Shown: piece by piece, positions 38,501 to 44,680 of the stretch
Numbering within the stretch: position 1 is the first letter of the stretch
How the letters are laid out: each line of letters begins with the position of its first letter
Assembly: GCA_911728455.2 (NCBI GenBank)
Contig: OU452239.1
Location: 10,646,328 to 10,710,327, forward strand
Length of the DNA stretch: 64,000 bases
Reading direction: 5' to 3'
DNA from: Marthasterias glacialis
Taxonomy: Eukaryota; Echinodermata; Asteroidea; Forcipulatida; Asteriidae
Made by a program: the position numbers and the translations under genes
The notes under the pieces: model-generated
What the model was told of the DNA's origin: nothing
What the model saw: the letters and a program-made list of their open reading frames with translations, nothing else
Database searches by the model: none

Positions 38501-41473
38501 AAATTGGCTATTTCTTTACATCGCCTTATATCAAGGCAGTGTTCTTCTGACTTTTCAAACTTTGTTTTCCTCCAGCTTTACTATAAGCTGCTTAGCTGGA
38601 TTTGACAAAAAAACAGATACCACGGTGCACCGAACATCCACAATGGGCCTTTCAACTTTGTAGCCATGGCATTAAGTTCAACACAAACAAGATGCTTTGT
38701 TATCAACAGCATTAGGGGTTTACCCATCATTAAGGTTTTCATTCATGGTCTATGCACAGGCAGGCATGACAGACAGGAAAAAAAGTAAACTGCCATGTAA
38801 AGTGCAATCAAGCATGATTATAAATATAAGTGATATTTTTTTTTTACCCTACAGTGGTCTGTTTTCAAATCATGTTGCCATTGTGAATTGCGTGTTGACT
38901 ACATGTGAAAATAACTAGCCTTTATTAACCTTTGAGAAAAACTCTGCTACGGTCGAAAAGTAAAGCCATTAAAAAATTTGTTGAAAAAATCACGTATATT
39001 GTATTTAACAACACATAGGCTTCATGTAGTTCTTCTTAGCGTTTAATCACAACCAACAGCAGGGTTCTTCCCATGCACAAGCTAGTGTATCAGGCCTGAT
39101 ACGGGCCAATCACCAGGCAGACATGAAAGTCTGAATTCAGCTAAAAATCTGACATTTCTCACCCCTGACCTTGTCTTTTGAATTTGTCCATAATAAACAC
39201 AAAATAGACACAGAAACTCATCCACCCCACACACTGAAAATTCAAAAAATAAACTTCTAAATAACGTGGACAACTCCATGTAGACATCAACCTTGTACGC
39301 TGTGACAAGACCTTGCCTCAATCGGACAAATGGGTGGGAACAGTTAGTTTTGGAACGATACTTTGATATCAGCATCGAAATTCAATGTACACTGTCCACA
39401 AATTAATGATGTAGGATGTGCCAACGTCATGGCAAATTATTATGACACTCGACCTGTATTACACCAATCAAATGACAAGGATCTGTGTGTATGGTAAATA
39501 AAACATATTGTACTCTGACAGTTCAATACACAACCAGAACCTTAGTAAGATGTTATTTAATCCATATTTGGGGTGTTTTTTGGGGGTTTTTTGTAGGATT
39601 TTATAAATTTACCTGAGTATGATTATAACATAGTATTTTGGGGTAGTATTTTTTAGCATAGTACACCAGGGACCAATTTCATAAAGCTGCTTGCTCAAAA
39701 AAGTAACTAAGCACAATAAAGTTATGCTTACCAAAAAAAAGGCTACCAGCTAAAATACCATGCCGCGTGTACAATTTGTGACCGGTATCCTGCTCATTTT
39801 TGCTTAAGTAGCCCTATGAAATTTTGCAACAGGGCAGTTCCATTGGAAAATCTTGAAGTCTATGGGAAACTTTTGAAGGGACACCAAGGCCAAGACCAGG
39901 TGGACTTCACAAAACTAGTCCAAACGTACTGTATGACTAGTCACTATAAGTTAGGACTAGCTACTCCTCCTAACTCGAGATAAGACCAGTCCTAGCACTT
40001 TGTGAAATCCACACCAGGGCGACAGACTAACTAACAGAGGCTATGGCCTCAGTGGCCTCTGTGTAAACCAGACCTGTTGCTTCTGCCAACTGCTTCGGCT
40101 TCATAAGTGCATGAAGTGTGCTCTGGTCATCATCAGAAGGCGGTAGAAATGTGGAGAGTAGCCAAAAACTTTTTTAAAAAATGGCTTTACAAATGTGTTG
40201 CTGCAGGATTTATTTGTGCGTTTGGAATTTTTGTACAATGGTACTTACTAATATCCTGGGTTACATTCAGCACAAGAACTGTTAATGACATCAAAGACGT
40301 AGCCTGGATCGCAGGATGTCGCACACTCCAGGGTGCAATTTGATATTGCATTTACTGAGCCTGTTTTAACGACAATTAAAGGAGTCCATTAATAATTTCC
40401 ACACTAAAATATCAAGTGTATCGCATTTCCTTTTGACCAAGTGGTCTAGGACAATCAAGTGCAAGTTCTGGTGGCTAAGTCACCAGTGTGTGGGTTCGAA
40501 TCCCAATTATGACACTCAAGGGTGTCCTGCACATGGTATGACGACTGCACTATAATATAACACTGTATAAGGGCCATCTCACAGGGGGCAATTTGCAGGG
40601 AACCACTTCCACGCAATCTCCAAGAAGAAAAGGCATTCATATTTCAATAGGAGACTTTTTGAGATGACAGCTGGTGTCCCACAGACCGGCCCTTTTCCAT
40701 TGTTTCCATCGCTGAGAACAATGGAAAAGGACCGGTCTGTGGGACGCCCGCTATCGTCTCAAAAGTCTCCCATTTTAACATAACTTTCTTGAGCATTGTA
40801 GGCCTAGGACATCGTCAGAAAATAACCCAACCAAAGTGTTCCTTTTGCATGCCTCCGAGTTGCCAGTAATAATTGTCCCGTGTCACAAGCCACTCGAAAC
40901 TCGGCATTGTACTCGAAACGAACAATGCCCCAGCAGTCATTTTTACGAAACTTTGCGCAACTGCGTAAGTCCTCTTGCGCCATATTTTATTGCCCAAATT
41001 ACACACTAAATGTTGCACAAGTGGACTTACGCAGTTGTGTAAAGTTTCATGCTGAATCTAAATGCCACTTTTTCATTTTTTTTAATGACCAAAATAGTAT
41101 CTTACTTTTTTTAACTGTATATTTTTTAAAGGTACCTTGGTAACTGTTTGAGGTAATAATGAATCACATTCGTAGGACGTATTTATAAAATTATAACGAA
41201 TCAAATCAAAAACCTTTGCAAACTCATACTTTTAGTAAAGCTACCTTTTGTTTTGGTTCACTGATTCCGGTGGGAAGAAAACAAAAAGATTTGCAATGGA
41301 AATTTTGGCTCACGAAAGAGAAGTCTGGGATGGGATGACTGTCATTAAAATAACAAAATCTTACCTGTGGCAAAGCTCAGTAAAACAACTATCACGATTG
41401 CACATCTCCATGATCCGTTTAGGTCAGTAAATATTCCAAGGGAGATGGTAGGCGTCCTTTTTGAAGCATTCAT
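1418..41473 (-). CDS. Gene A: giant secreted protein of tandem GCC2/GCC3 (ephrin-receptor-like) cysteine-rich modules, 33 exons, 3' end outside window
   Basis: Exons in transcript order: 41473-41365, 40360-40249, 35038-34951, 34169-33981, 32713-32557, 31187-30048, 27238-27071, 26100-26013, 25060-24945, 23288-23084, 22264-22100, 21154-20964, 19944-19856, 19054-18941, 18459-18376, 17308-17081, 16466-16310, 15465-15347, 13809-13621, 12934-12690, 12204-11981, 11433-11234, 10688-10563, 9576-9376, 9252-9168, 8961-8773, 7558-7451, 6720-6526, 5881-5575, 5214-5078, 4472-4248, 3631-3490, 1541-1418. Every junction is AG/GT, phases match at all 32 joins, and the sum is 6216 nt (2072 codons, no stop). After a hydrophobic leader (about residues 24-37) the protein is almost wholly repeats of the type C-x2-C-P-A-G-Y-x-C-x(6-10)-C-x-x-G-T-Y-S, with many N-x-S/T sequons. 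This matches the GCC2/GCC3 (PF07699-like) module. A secreted or cell-surface disulfide-rich scaffold is inferred. No enzyme domain is visible, and the C-terminus (possible membrane anchor) lies left of the window. No named orthologue is recognised. Confidence 0.93.
1975..3208. mobile_element. Internally deleted hAT-like DNA transposon
   Basis: The left end CAGGGGTCGAAATTAG (from 1975) and right end TAATTTCGACCCCTG (to 3208) are inverted copies. ATTCCG flanks both sides (1969-1974, 3209-3214). The plus strand at about 2940-3095 encodes KKQKVEKENSK, then KRKFQSSWKTGREWL, resembling the N-terminus of TTF/ZNF862-type hAT transposase proteins. No catalytic or dimerisation region follows, so it is nonautonomous. 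It also holds a diverged direct duplication at about 2225-2430 and 2430-2605. The 6-bp duplication is shorter than the 8 bp of typical hATs, so the class is tentative. Confidence 0.6.
3640..3915. repeat. About 62-bp minisatellite abutting the exon 32 acceptor
   Basis: Roughly four units of GGAAGTCACGCAATGG plus TTTTTTATCACTGAAGTCAC plus AGATGTCATGCACTTTTTTA. On the gene's strand the first unit merges into the acceptor CTTCCTTCTTCAG of exon 32, and further units contain GACTTCAG, an acceptor-like string. Confidence 0.85.
3935..4140 (-). repeat. SINE 3'-end fragments
   Basis: Two copies in tandem of a sequence (AATCACTGTAGCTCGGAAGC ... GAGGAAACCTGTAGATA) that recurs at 15595-15700, 20125-20200 and 56880-56970. 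It forms the 3' part of a tRNA-headed SINE ending in an AAT-rich tail. Confidence 0.6.
6027..6199. repeat. Palindromic MITE-like element, family M1
   Basis: Ends are CAATTTCATAGAGCTGCTTA and its inverse. The interior carries TTACCAG and CTGGTA half-sites in opposite orientation. One of about eleven copies in the window. Confidence 0.75.
6324..6501. repeat. MITE-like element, family M4 (TIR ATAGACCTTTATCATG)
   Basis: Inverted termini ATAGACCTTTATCATG flank about 150 bp. A second copy in the opposite orientation is at 31811-31989, with a shared interior (GAATATTAGCAT, CAAACCGAGGCTGG). It ends 24 bp left of exon 28. Confidence 0.7.
7735..7878. repeat. MITE-like element, family M5 (GACCGATCCATTAAGCCC termini)
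   Basis: Terminal inverted repeats TAGACCGATCCATTAAGCCC and its inverse. A related copy is at 61176-61397, and variants with GACCGTTCCGGC termini are at 23397-23553 and about 46204-46363. Confidence 0.7.
8567..8722. repeat. MITE family M1, right end truncated
   Basis: Starts GGGCCCAATTTCATAAAGCT and follows the M1 consensus to the GTAAGCAG part. The closing arm is missing; it ends about 50 bp from exon 26. Confidence 0.65.
9858..10156. repeat. MITE-like element, family M2 (CGTTTCAGACTGGCGCTCCA termini)
   Basis: Inverted-repeat element with ACACCC outer ends and a GACGCTCCAGAGTCG interior. Other copies are at 13391-13598 and 32180-32466. Confidence 0.7.
10163..10435 (+). repeat. tRNA-derived SINE with AAT tail
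   Basis: A tRNA-like head (GTTGGCTCAGTGG as A box; GGTTTGAATCCC as B box) is followed by a body ending in CTTGGTTTCATTACCAG and an (AAT)n tail. The tRNA fold is degenerate and the tail excludes a functional tRNA gene. Confidence 0.7.
10880..11180 (+). repeat. Interspersed repeat, family R5
   Basis: Contains TTCTCTTGGCATTGCCAAGT, GGGTTTCTTTGTGCCAG and a GGTACCCTCAAAGAAAAAA end. Further copies or fragments: 1905-1974 with 3209-3270 (split by the hAT-like insertion), 11815-11960, 16720-16900, 17960-18240, 33000-33290 (opposite strand), 35870-36140. Non-coding. Confidence 0.65.
12556..12660 (+). repeat. Fragment of tRNA-Leu/Ser-like SINE
   Basis: CGTGTCGTGGACGAACAGAT ... GGGTTCAAGTCCCGGTC ... 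GACACTTG matches the head of the SINE family seen at 14590-14885. Truncated after the head. Confidence 0.6.
13391..13598. repeat. MITE family M2
   Basis: CACCCGTTTCAGACTGGCGC at the left; the inverse ending GCCAGTCTAAGGGTGT at the right, 22 bp from the exon 19 donor. Confidence 0.7.
14316..15145 (+). mobile_element. Non-LTR retrotransposon (CR1/L2-like) reverse-transcriptase C-terminal remnant, split by a SINE
   Basis: 14316-14480 translates to ITPLLQRLHWLRV, then FKLLLTTYKAIDGFAPQYV, the usual region after the reverse-transcriptase thumb. After a SINE insertion, 14925-15079 reads SYSRHAFSIAAPILWSGLP, then FKKRLKTHLD, the C-terminal end. A frameshift occurs in the second part. It ends in a TTGA-type simple-repeat tail (about 15140-15178), common for L2/CR1. 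Dead copy. Confidence 0.75.
14590..14885 (-). repeat. tRNA-derived SINE (Leu/Ser-like head) inserted in the LINE remnant
   Basis: On the minus strand it starts GGCGTGTCGTGGCCGAGCGG (A box) and has GGGTTTGAGTCCCGGTC (B box), then a body with CTTAAGCAAGGCAC and GGGACGTAAAGCCGTTGG. Same family: 15590-15945, 21205-21500, 22640-22935, 25640-25990, 26222-26560. Confidence 0.8.
15590..15945 (-). repeat. tRNA-derived SINE, near full length
   Basis: Head at the right (GTGTCGTGGCCGAGTGGTCA on the minus strand), B box GGGTTCGAATCCCGGTC, 3' part CTTGGTTTCATTACCAGAAA with an AT-rich tail. It links the SINE head to the 3' fragments found elsewhere in the window. Confidence 0.8.
17465..17640. repeat. MITE family M1, right arm truncated
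   Basis: ATTCATAGAGCTGCTTAAGC start and the usual GGTAACCTTATTCTGGTAAG interior. An isolated M1 end is also at 18236-18264. Confidence 0.65.
19503..19685. repeat. Inverted-repeat element, family M11
   Basis: AAATATTGAATGCATTTCGT at the left and AATGCATCCAATATTTGT at the right. The interior has CAGCTTCGCCTCGTGAAATG. A second copy is at about 37180-37370. Confidence 0.65.
20230..20400 (-). repeat. Second tRNA-like SINE family, one copy
   Basis: On the minus strand: GGTTGGGTTGGTGCGG, then GGTTCGAATCCCACAGGG (B box), then a body and a poly(A)-like end at about 20253. The head is tRNA-like but no complete cloverleaf is apparent. Confidence 0.5.
20528..20670. repeat. Near-perfect palindrome (family M3)
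   Basis: The outer 54 bp of the left arm (from TCACAAAACTCTTCCTAACT) are an exact inverse of the right arm ending at 20670. The inner part continues with one mismatch. Degenerate relatives are at about 34338-34419 and 39902-40013. Confidence 0.85.
21205..21500 (-). repeat. tRNA-derived SINE copy
   Basis: B-box side GGGTTCGAGTCCCGGTC is clear and the extreme head is altered. It is followed by a poly(T) run on the plus strand (21185-21210), the A-rich 3' tail of the element. Confidence 0.7.
22640..22935 (-). repeat. tRNA-derived SINE copy
   Basis: Head GGCGTGTCGTGGCCGAGCGG at about 22933 on the minus strand, B box, and the GGGACGTAAAGCCGTAGG body motif. Lies in the intron upstream of exon 11. 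Confidence 0.8.
24300..24471. repeat. MITE family M1, left arm truncated
   Basis: Right end GCTCTATGAAATTGGGCCC and the usual CAGTCACAAATTGTACCTGT interior. Confidence 0.65.
25148..25345. repeat. MITE family M1, full length
   Basis: Both arms present: CTAATTTCATAGAGCTGCTA and GCAGCTCTATGAAATTGGGC, about 197 bp. Confidence 0.75.
25640..25990 (-). repeat. tRNA-derived SINE with an internal ~50-bp tandem duplication
   Basis: AATGGTTAAGTGTCTTGCTT through AAGACCGGGACTC occurs twice (about 25817-25865 and 25867-25915). Head at about 25987. It follows an (AAT)n microsatellite at 25475-25540. Confidence 0.75.
26222..26560 (-). repeat. tRNA-derived SINE copy
   Basis: Head GGCGTGTCGTGGCCGAGTGG at about 26553, B box GGGTTCGAGTCCCGGTC, and an A-rich tail seen as poly(T) at about 26200-26223 on the plus strand. 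Confidence 0.8.
26767..27055. repeat. Inverted-repeat element
   Basis: Left CACCGATTGCGCGACC and right GAGCGCAATCGGTCT termini. A second inverted pair lies inside (TCACGTGACCTGTAGTGGGT and ACCCACTACAGGTCACGTGA). It ends 15 bp from the exon 7 donor. Confidence 0.65.
27300..29020. other. Intron 6 of gene A, inner part: repeats only
   Basis: Poly(T) runs at 27297-27315 and 27391-27408; an inverted pair (CTTTACAGGCAA / TTGCCTGTAAAG) at about 27577-27745; a GCTGTTACCAAGGGTGTTGC repeat at 27810-27905 shared with 33563-33680; an AT-rich stretch; a SINE head fragment at 28758-28852; and (CT)n at 28902-28932. No exon recognised. Confidence 0.5.
29028..29158. repeat. M1-like palindrome with a different interior
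   Basis: Ends GGGCCCAATTTCATGGCGCT and the inverse. The interior (CTTACGGCGCCCTG / CAGGGCGTAAG) pairs with itself but is unlike the other M1 copies. Confidence 0.7.
29330..29560. repeat. Inverted-repeat element with GTGTCCACCAT arms
   Basis: CACTATAGGAGTGCGCTGTT and the inverse at 29535-29558, with inner arms TGTCCACCATCTCAAAATGG and TTTTGAGATATGCTGGACAC. Likely MITE. Confidence 0.6.
29755..29915. repeat. Degenerate GTTAACTTAG tandem repeat
   Basis: GTTAATGTGGTTAATGTGGT followed by TTAGTTAACTTGGTTAACTT motifs with a period near 9-12 bp, in the intron next to exon 6. Confidence 0.75.
30048..31187 (-). CDS. Gene A exon 6: 1140-nt exon with three 95-residue tandem repeats
   Basis: This exon encodes about residues 219-598. 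Starting at Cys278 (codon 31011-31009) there are three consecutive blocks of exactly 95 residues (285 bp): 31011-30727, 30726-30442 and 30441-30157. Partial blocks flank both sides. Each full block holds 12 cysteines at identical spacing, that is two six-Cys modules. Landmarks repeat in register: GTYARNGSS, then VGxYC, then QTACD, then ATSC, then GYSCAG. The other gene A exons are 84-307 nt, so this one is exceptional in size. Donor at 30047 (GTGATACA), acceptor at 31188. It looks like an expansion by internal duplication without introns. Confidence 0.93.
31811..31989. repeat. MITE family M4
   Basis: TATAGACCTTTATCATGC at the left and CATGATAAAGGTCTAT at the right; partner of 6324-6501. Confidence 0.7.
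32180..32466. repeat. MITE family M2
   Basis: CCCGTTTCAGACTGGCGCTT to the closing AGTCTAAAACGGGTG. A (CT)n run follows at 32523-32547, immediately before the exon 5 donor region. Confidence 0.7.
33693..33936. repeat. MITE-like element, family M10 (GCAAGAGGGCGC termini)
   Basis: Starts AGCAAGAGGGCGC and ends GGGCGCCCTCTT. An inverted copy of the whole element is at 49568-49810, and a one-ended fragment is at 16618-16700. Confidence 0.7.
35011..35305. repeat. Tandem duplication of an exon start with its splice acceptor
   Basis: Unit 1 (35011-35150) contains the 5' end of gene A exon 3 and its acceptor. Unit 2 (35152-about 35305) repeats it with substitutions, including GGCAGAGTCCGACCCTGCTC, CACAGCTGT and the intron sequence ATAATAAATGTTGAACACAG. 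Unit length is about 141 bp. Confidence 0.85.
35306..40248. other. Intron 2 of gene A, inner part: repeats, no exon recognised
   Basis: Contains R5 family sequence (about 35757-36140), a C run at 36527-36539, a LINE 3'-end remnant (36797-36985, with FKKRLKTCLF in frame pieces), an M11 copy (37180-37370), an (AAAT)n microsatellite at 38026-38110, an M1 copy (39668-39823) and an M3 relative (39902-40013). Confidence 0.5.
40434..40530 (+). repeat. SINE head fragment
   Basis: GACCAAGTGGTCTAGGACA, then GGGTTCGAATCCCAATTATG, then GACACTC. tRNA-Leu/Ser-like head only. A palindrome built on CCCACAGACCGGCCC follows at 40677-40747. Confidence 0.55.
41365..41473 (-). CDS. Gene A exon 1: start codon and signal peptide
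   Basis: The ATG at 41473-41471 is preceded by ACA (A at -3). The same frame is closed by a TGA at 41536-41534 with no earlier ATG between, so this is the first in-frame Met. The 36 residues have a polar N-region of about 23 residues (MNASKRTPTISLG...) and then a hydrophobic core, CAIVIVVLLSFAT. Cleavage is likely close to the exon 1/2 junction. The N-region is longer than usual for a signal peptide, so a signal-anchor is the alternative. The donor reads GTAAGATT and the exon ends in phase 1, splitting a Gly codon that exon 2 (40360) completes. The transcription start and any upstream noncoding exon are not determined. Confidence 0.85.
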
Positions 41474-42105
41474 TGTTATCCAACTTGGATCGAACGGCTC
41501 CAAAATGCCGCTGCAAATTTTGTACCACTGGTGTCACTGTCAGTGTGTCACCGCTCCGCCATTTTGTGCAAGTGTTGGTTACAGACCGTCCACTTATTAA
41601 AAAAGATTATTACTTTCCCGTTTCCGACCTGTTGCTGGGCAGAGCTATACGGAAGAATTTCAACGCAGAAATTTCACACTTATTCCCAAATGAAGTACTT
41701 GGAGTATTTAACTACATGCTGCGCTCGAAATCATACTTTTTCGAGGTTTTCTTTAAATGTTTTTCTAAAGTTCATATCGTTTTTAGGTAGTTGTTGAACA
41801 TCAGTTTGATAAGTGATTGCATAATTACCATAATGACGTCAAAGCGTTCGATTGCCAAGCGACTATTCCGGATTTGGCCATACTATTTTTATAAATTGTT
41901 TCTCTCCAAGGAACACTATTTAAAGTTGAAAACAGACTTTGTATATCTGAGCTGGAAGCTAATTATTTAGATGGTTACTGACTACTGATAGAATCCCATT
42001 TATTCTCTCATAAAATTAAGCGCACAACAGAACGATTTGAGTAAAAACGTTTGTACAGACCTTTTAAATATATAAATACGTTTCGAAGAAAAAACATCGT
42101 CTTAC

Positions 42106-42250
42106 CTCCTTCGGAACCATAAACCATTCATCTTTTCTCAGGACCAACGTCGGCTGTCAAAAGAGGGCGCTAATCAAATTTTGTCCGCGTGGTTATTTTC
42201 CGAGTCACGGAGTTGCGCTGTTTTAGGTCTGCGCTCGGGAGATTTTAAAA
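42106..42250 (-). other. Possible noncoding 5' exon of gene A (low confidence)
   Basis: On the minus strand the sequence ...TTCCGAAGGAG|GTAAGACG has a strong donor match, 630 bp upstream of the gene A ATG. The upstream limit given is arbitrary. No matching acceptor before the ATG was identified with confidence, so this is only a candidate. Confidence 0.2.
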
Positions 42251-43337
42251 CAGCTCGTGTTCGCTTTATAATTACAATTATATTGTGGGTTTGAAAAAGT
42301 TTGCTAAGTGTGGGAGTAAACTGTGTACAAAGTTATATGTAACTGAAAGAGTTCTTCCGAGGTAAATGACTAGAAACAGCTCGTCTTTGTCAGTTATAAT
42401 CATTTCTGCTGCTGTTGACTATGTTTTTGCCAACTTCAATAGTTAAGGCAACAACTGTAATACTCATAATAATCATCAAGAGTTCAACCTCTATCTCTGG
42501 CGGTTGTTAGTTTCAAAGAGTGCTTCCACGTTGTTTTGTGAGTCAACCCCTGAACTGGCCCATAGCTTTGTACACACTCTGTAGCTTTGAGTACATAACC
42601 ATGTATCGCCCGCTCAGAGTAGAAATTACTTTTTGGACCTAGAAAAACCCAGTCAGCTCAGAGCAGAAAGGACTTAGCCTATATCCCGTTGTGCGTGTGC
42701 GTATTATAAGTCCTTTCGGCTGTAAGTACACTGGGGCTTTTTAAGTCGAGCTCGGCATCGGGAAATAGGACCCTCTCCTGGTCACTCACAGGCCCTCGGG
42801 TTGCATAGACGTGCACTATTTCCCTCATTGCCAGTCCATATGTGTATACTATTGAACTCTGTATAAAGTGTTGTAATCACTCGAGATCTTGTGAGGTTTC
42901 TGTGGTTTGGTTGTTTCGTGTTGTGGTTCAAGTTACAATAGTAAAGGTCATAAAAAAAGTAAAGTCTTTCCCGAGCCAATGTGGCTCATCGGGCCGGTGT
43001 TTATATCCGATTTCCTTGGTATCAAACGACAGAGAAATAAAACATGTTAGTTACAAACCTGTGGGAAGAACGGGTTATAAAAATCTGTGGGAAGAACGGG
43101 TTATAAAAACATGTGGGAAAACGGGTAAGGACCAGAGAAATAGAACAGCTTATTTACAAACCTGTGGGAAGAACGGGTTACAAATATTTACCAAATTGGC
43201 AGGCCATTGACGGGCCTGGAGGGTACTGCTCGAACGCCTGAGCCTCCAACCTTCGGTGCGCCACTGTCCGCTTTTGGTTTTTATGTTTCTGAAATATGTT
43301 GGTCTCAAATATTTGTCACAAATAACAATGAAGAACA

Positions 43338-43534
43338 GGGCCCAATTTCATAGAGCTGCTTAAGCCTAAAGTAGTGCTTAAAAATGGTCTGCTCAGGCAA
43401 AATAAGCAGGGGGATACCAGTCACAGATTGTACATGGGACATGCTACTTTGGCTGGTAACCTTGTTCGGGTAAGTATAATTGTGTTTGTGCTTAGCTACT
43501 TTTTGTGCTTAAGCAGCTCTATGAAATTGGGCCC
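43338..43534. repeat. MITE family M1, full length
   Basis: GGGCCCAATTTCATAGAGCT at the left, GCTCTATGAAATTGGGCCC at the right. The next copy (43726-43927) follows within 200 bp. Confidence 0.75.
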
Positions 43535-43725
43535 AAGTTTTGGCCACAACATGACATATTATTTTGTATATGTTTCTCCCTGCTGTGGATGAGAGTTTAG
43601 TAAAAGGGGAAAATAACAAACATTACCTCGTCGTTTTTTTCTTGACAAAGAAAGACCATTCGGAATACTTTATTTGTTTTACTCAAAAAACTGTTCAAGT
43701 ATCAATTAATACAATCTACTCCGTA

Positions 43726-43927
43726 GGGCCCAATTTCATAAAGCTGTTCCGCAGAAGAAAAAAAAACTGCTTAGCAAACTTCTTTGCTGAGCAGAATGTG
43801 AGCGGGCCACCAGTCGCAACAATGTAAACTTTGTGAAAGTTTGGCTGGTAACCCATTTCCGCTAAGCAAGATTTTTCCGTGCTAAACAAGTTTTGTTGTG
43901 CCAACAGGCTTTATATGGAATTGGGCA
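43726..43927. repeat. MITE family M1, diverged copy
   Basis: GGGCCCAATTTCATAAAGCT to the closing ATGGAATTGGGC. Confidence 0.7.
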
Positions 43928-44250
43928 CTGCAGGTCATAAATAGAATTAAACAGAAAACATCCCCTGATTTGAGAATAATTGATTAAATTACTTTCTAGT
44001 TAATTACAAAAATACTAAAATCCAAAAATCATTTTGTCTGCAGCAACTTTTACGTAGAATACAACTTCTTAAACCTGACTGCAGTGTTCAAAACATCAAA
44101 GCCAAACAGAACAATTATTGCCTCTTTCACGAACACTTTCTCATTTTAATAATTGCATCGCGGATACAGATATTTAGTTGGGTGTTACACTCAAACTGAT
44201 GTGTGATAAGCACTTTATGAACCACCCTTGAACTTGATGTCACATGCAGC

Positions 44251-44680
44251 TATGGGCAAGTTCGCGCAACAACCATCGTCAACCAATGGTTGGTTGGTGT
44301 CTTACAGTGCGCATGTGCTTTAATATTAAAGCGCGAACGACTCTAGTCGAAGTAGCGTGAGCTAAATTGTGTAATGTCAACATGGCGGCCTCCAGTAATA
44401 TGTTTGCATTGTTATAAACATAGGCCTACTCACATCTTCTTCTCGTTCGCCAATTCCGCAATTTTTATTTTTATTTTGTCATGGATCCCGTGCAGTTTGT
44501 CACAGTTAAGAACGAACAAATCCTGTGATAACCAGCGAAGCAAACCATTGAACGACCGCCCTCAGTAGGCTGGTTCCAAATAGTGGACTAGCTTTGACTA
44601 ACCATAGGTGACTAGCCAGCATTCGGGTGAAGTTAGTCAAACAATAGTCGACGATTGTCCTTGCGCGAACTTGCCCTATA
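44251..44680. repeat. TIR element, 430 bp (GGGCAAGTTCGCGCAA)
   Basis: The left terminus GGGCAAGTTCGCGCAAC and right terminus TTGCGCGAACTTGCCC are inverses and extend inward imperfectly for about 45 bp (CATCGTCAACCAATGG against ATAGTCGACGATTG). No transposase is encoded. Nonautonomous DNA transposon. Confidence 0.7.
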
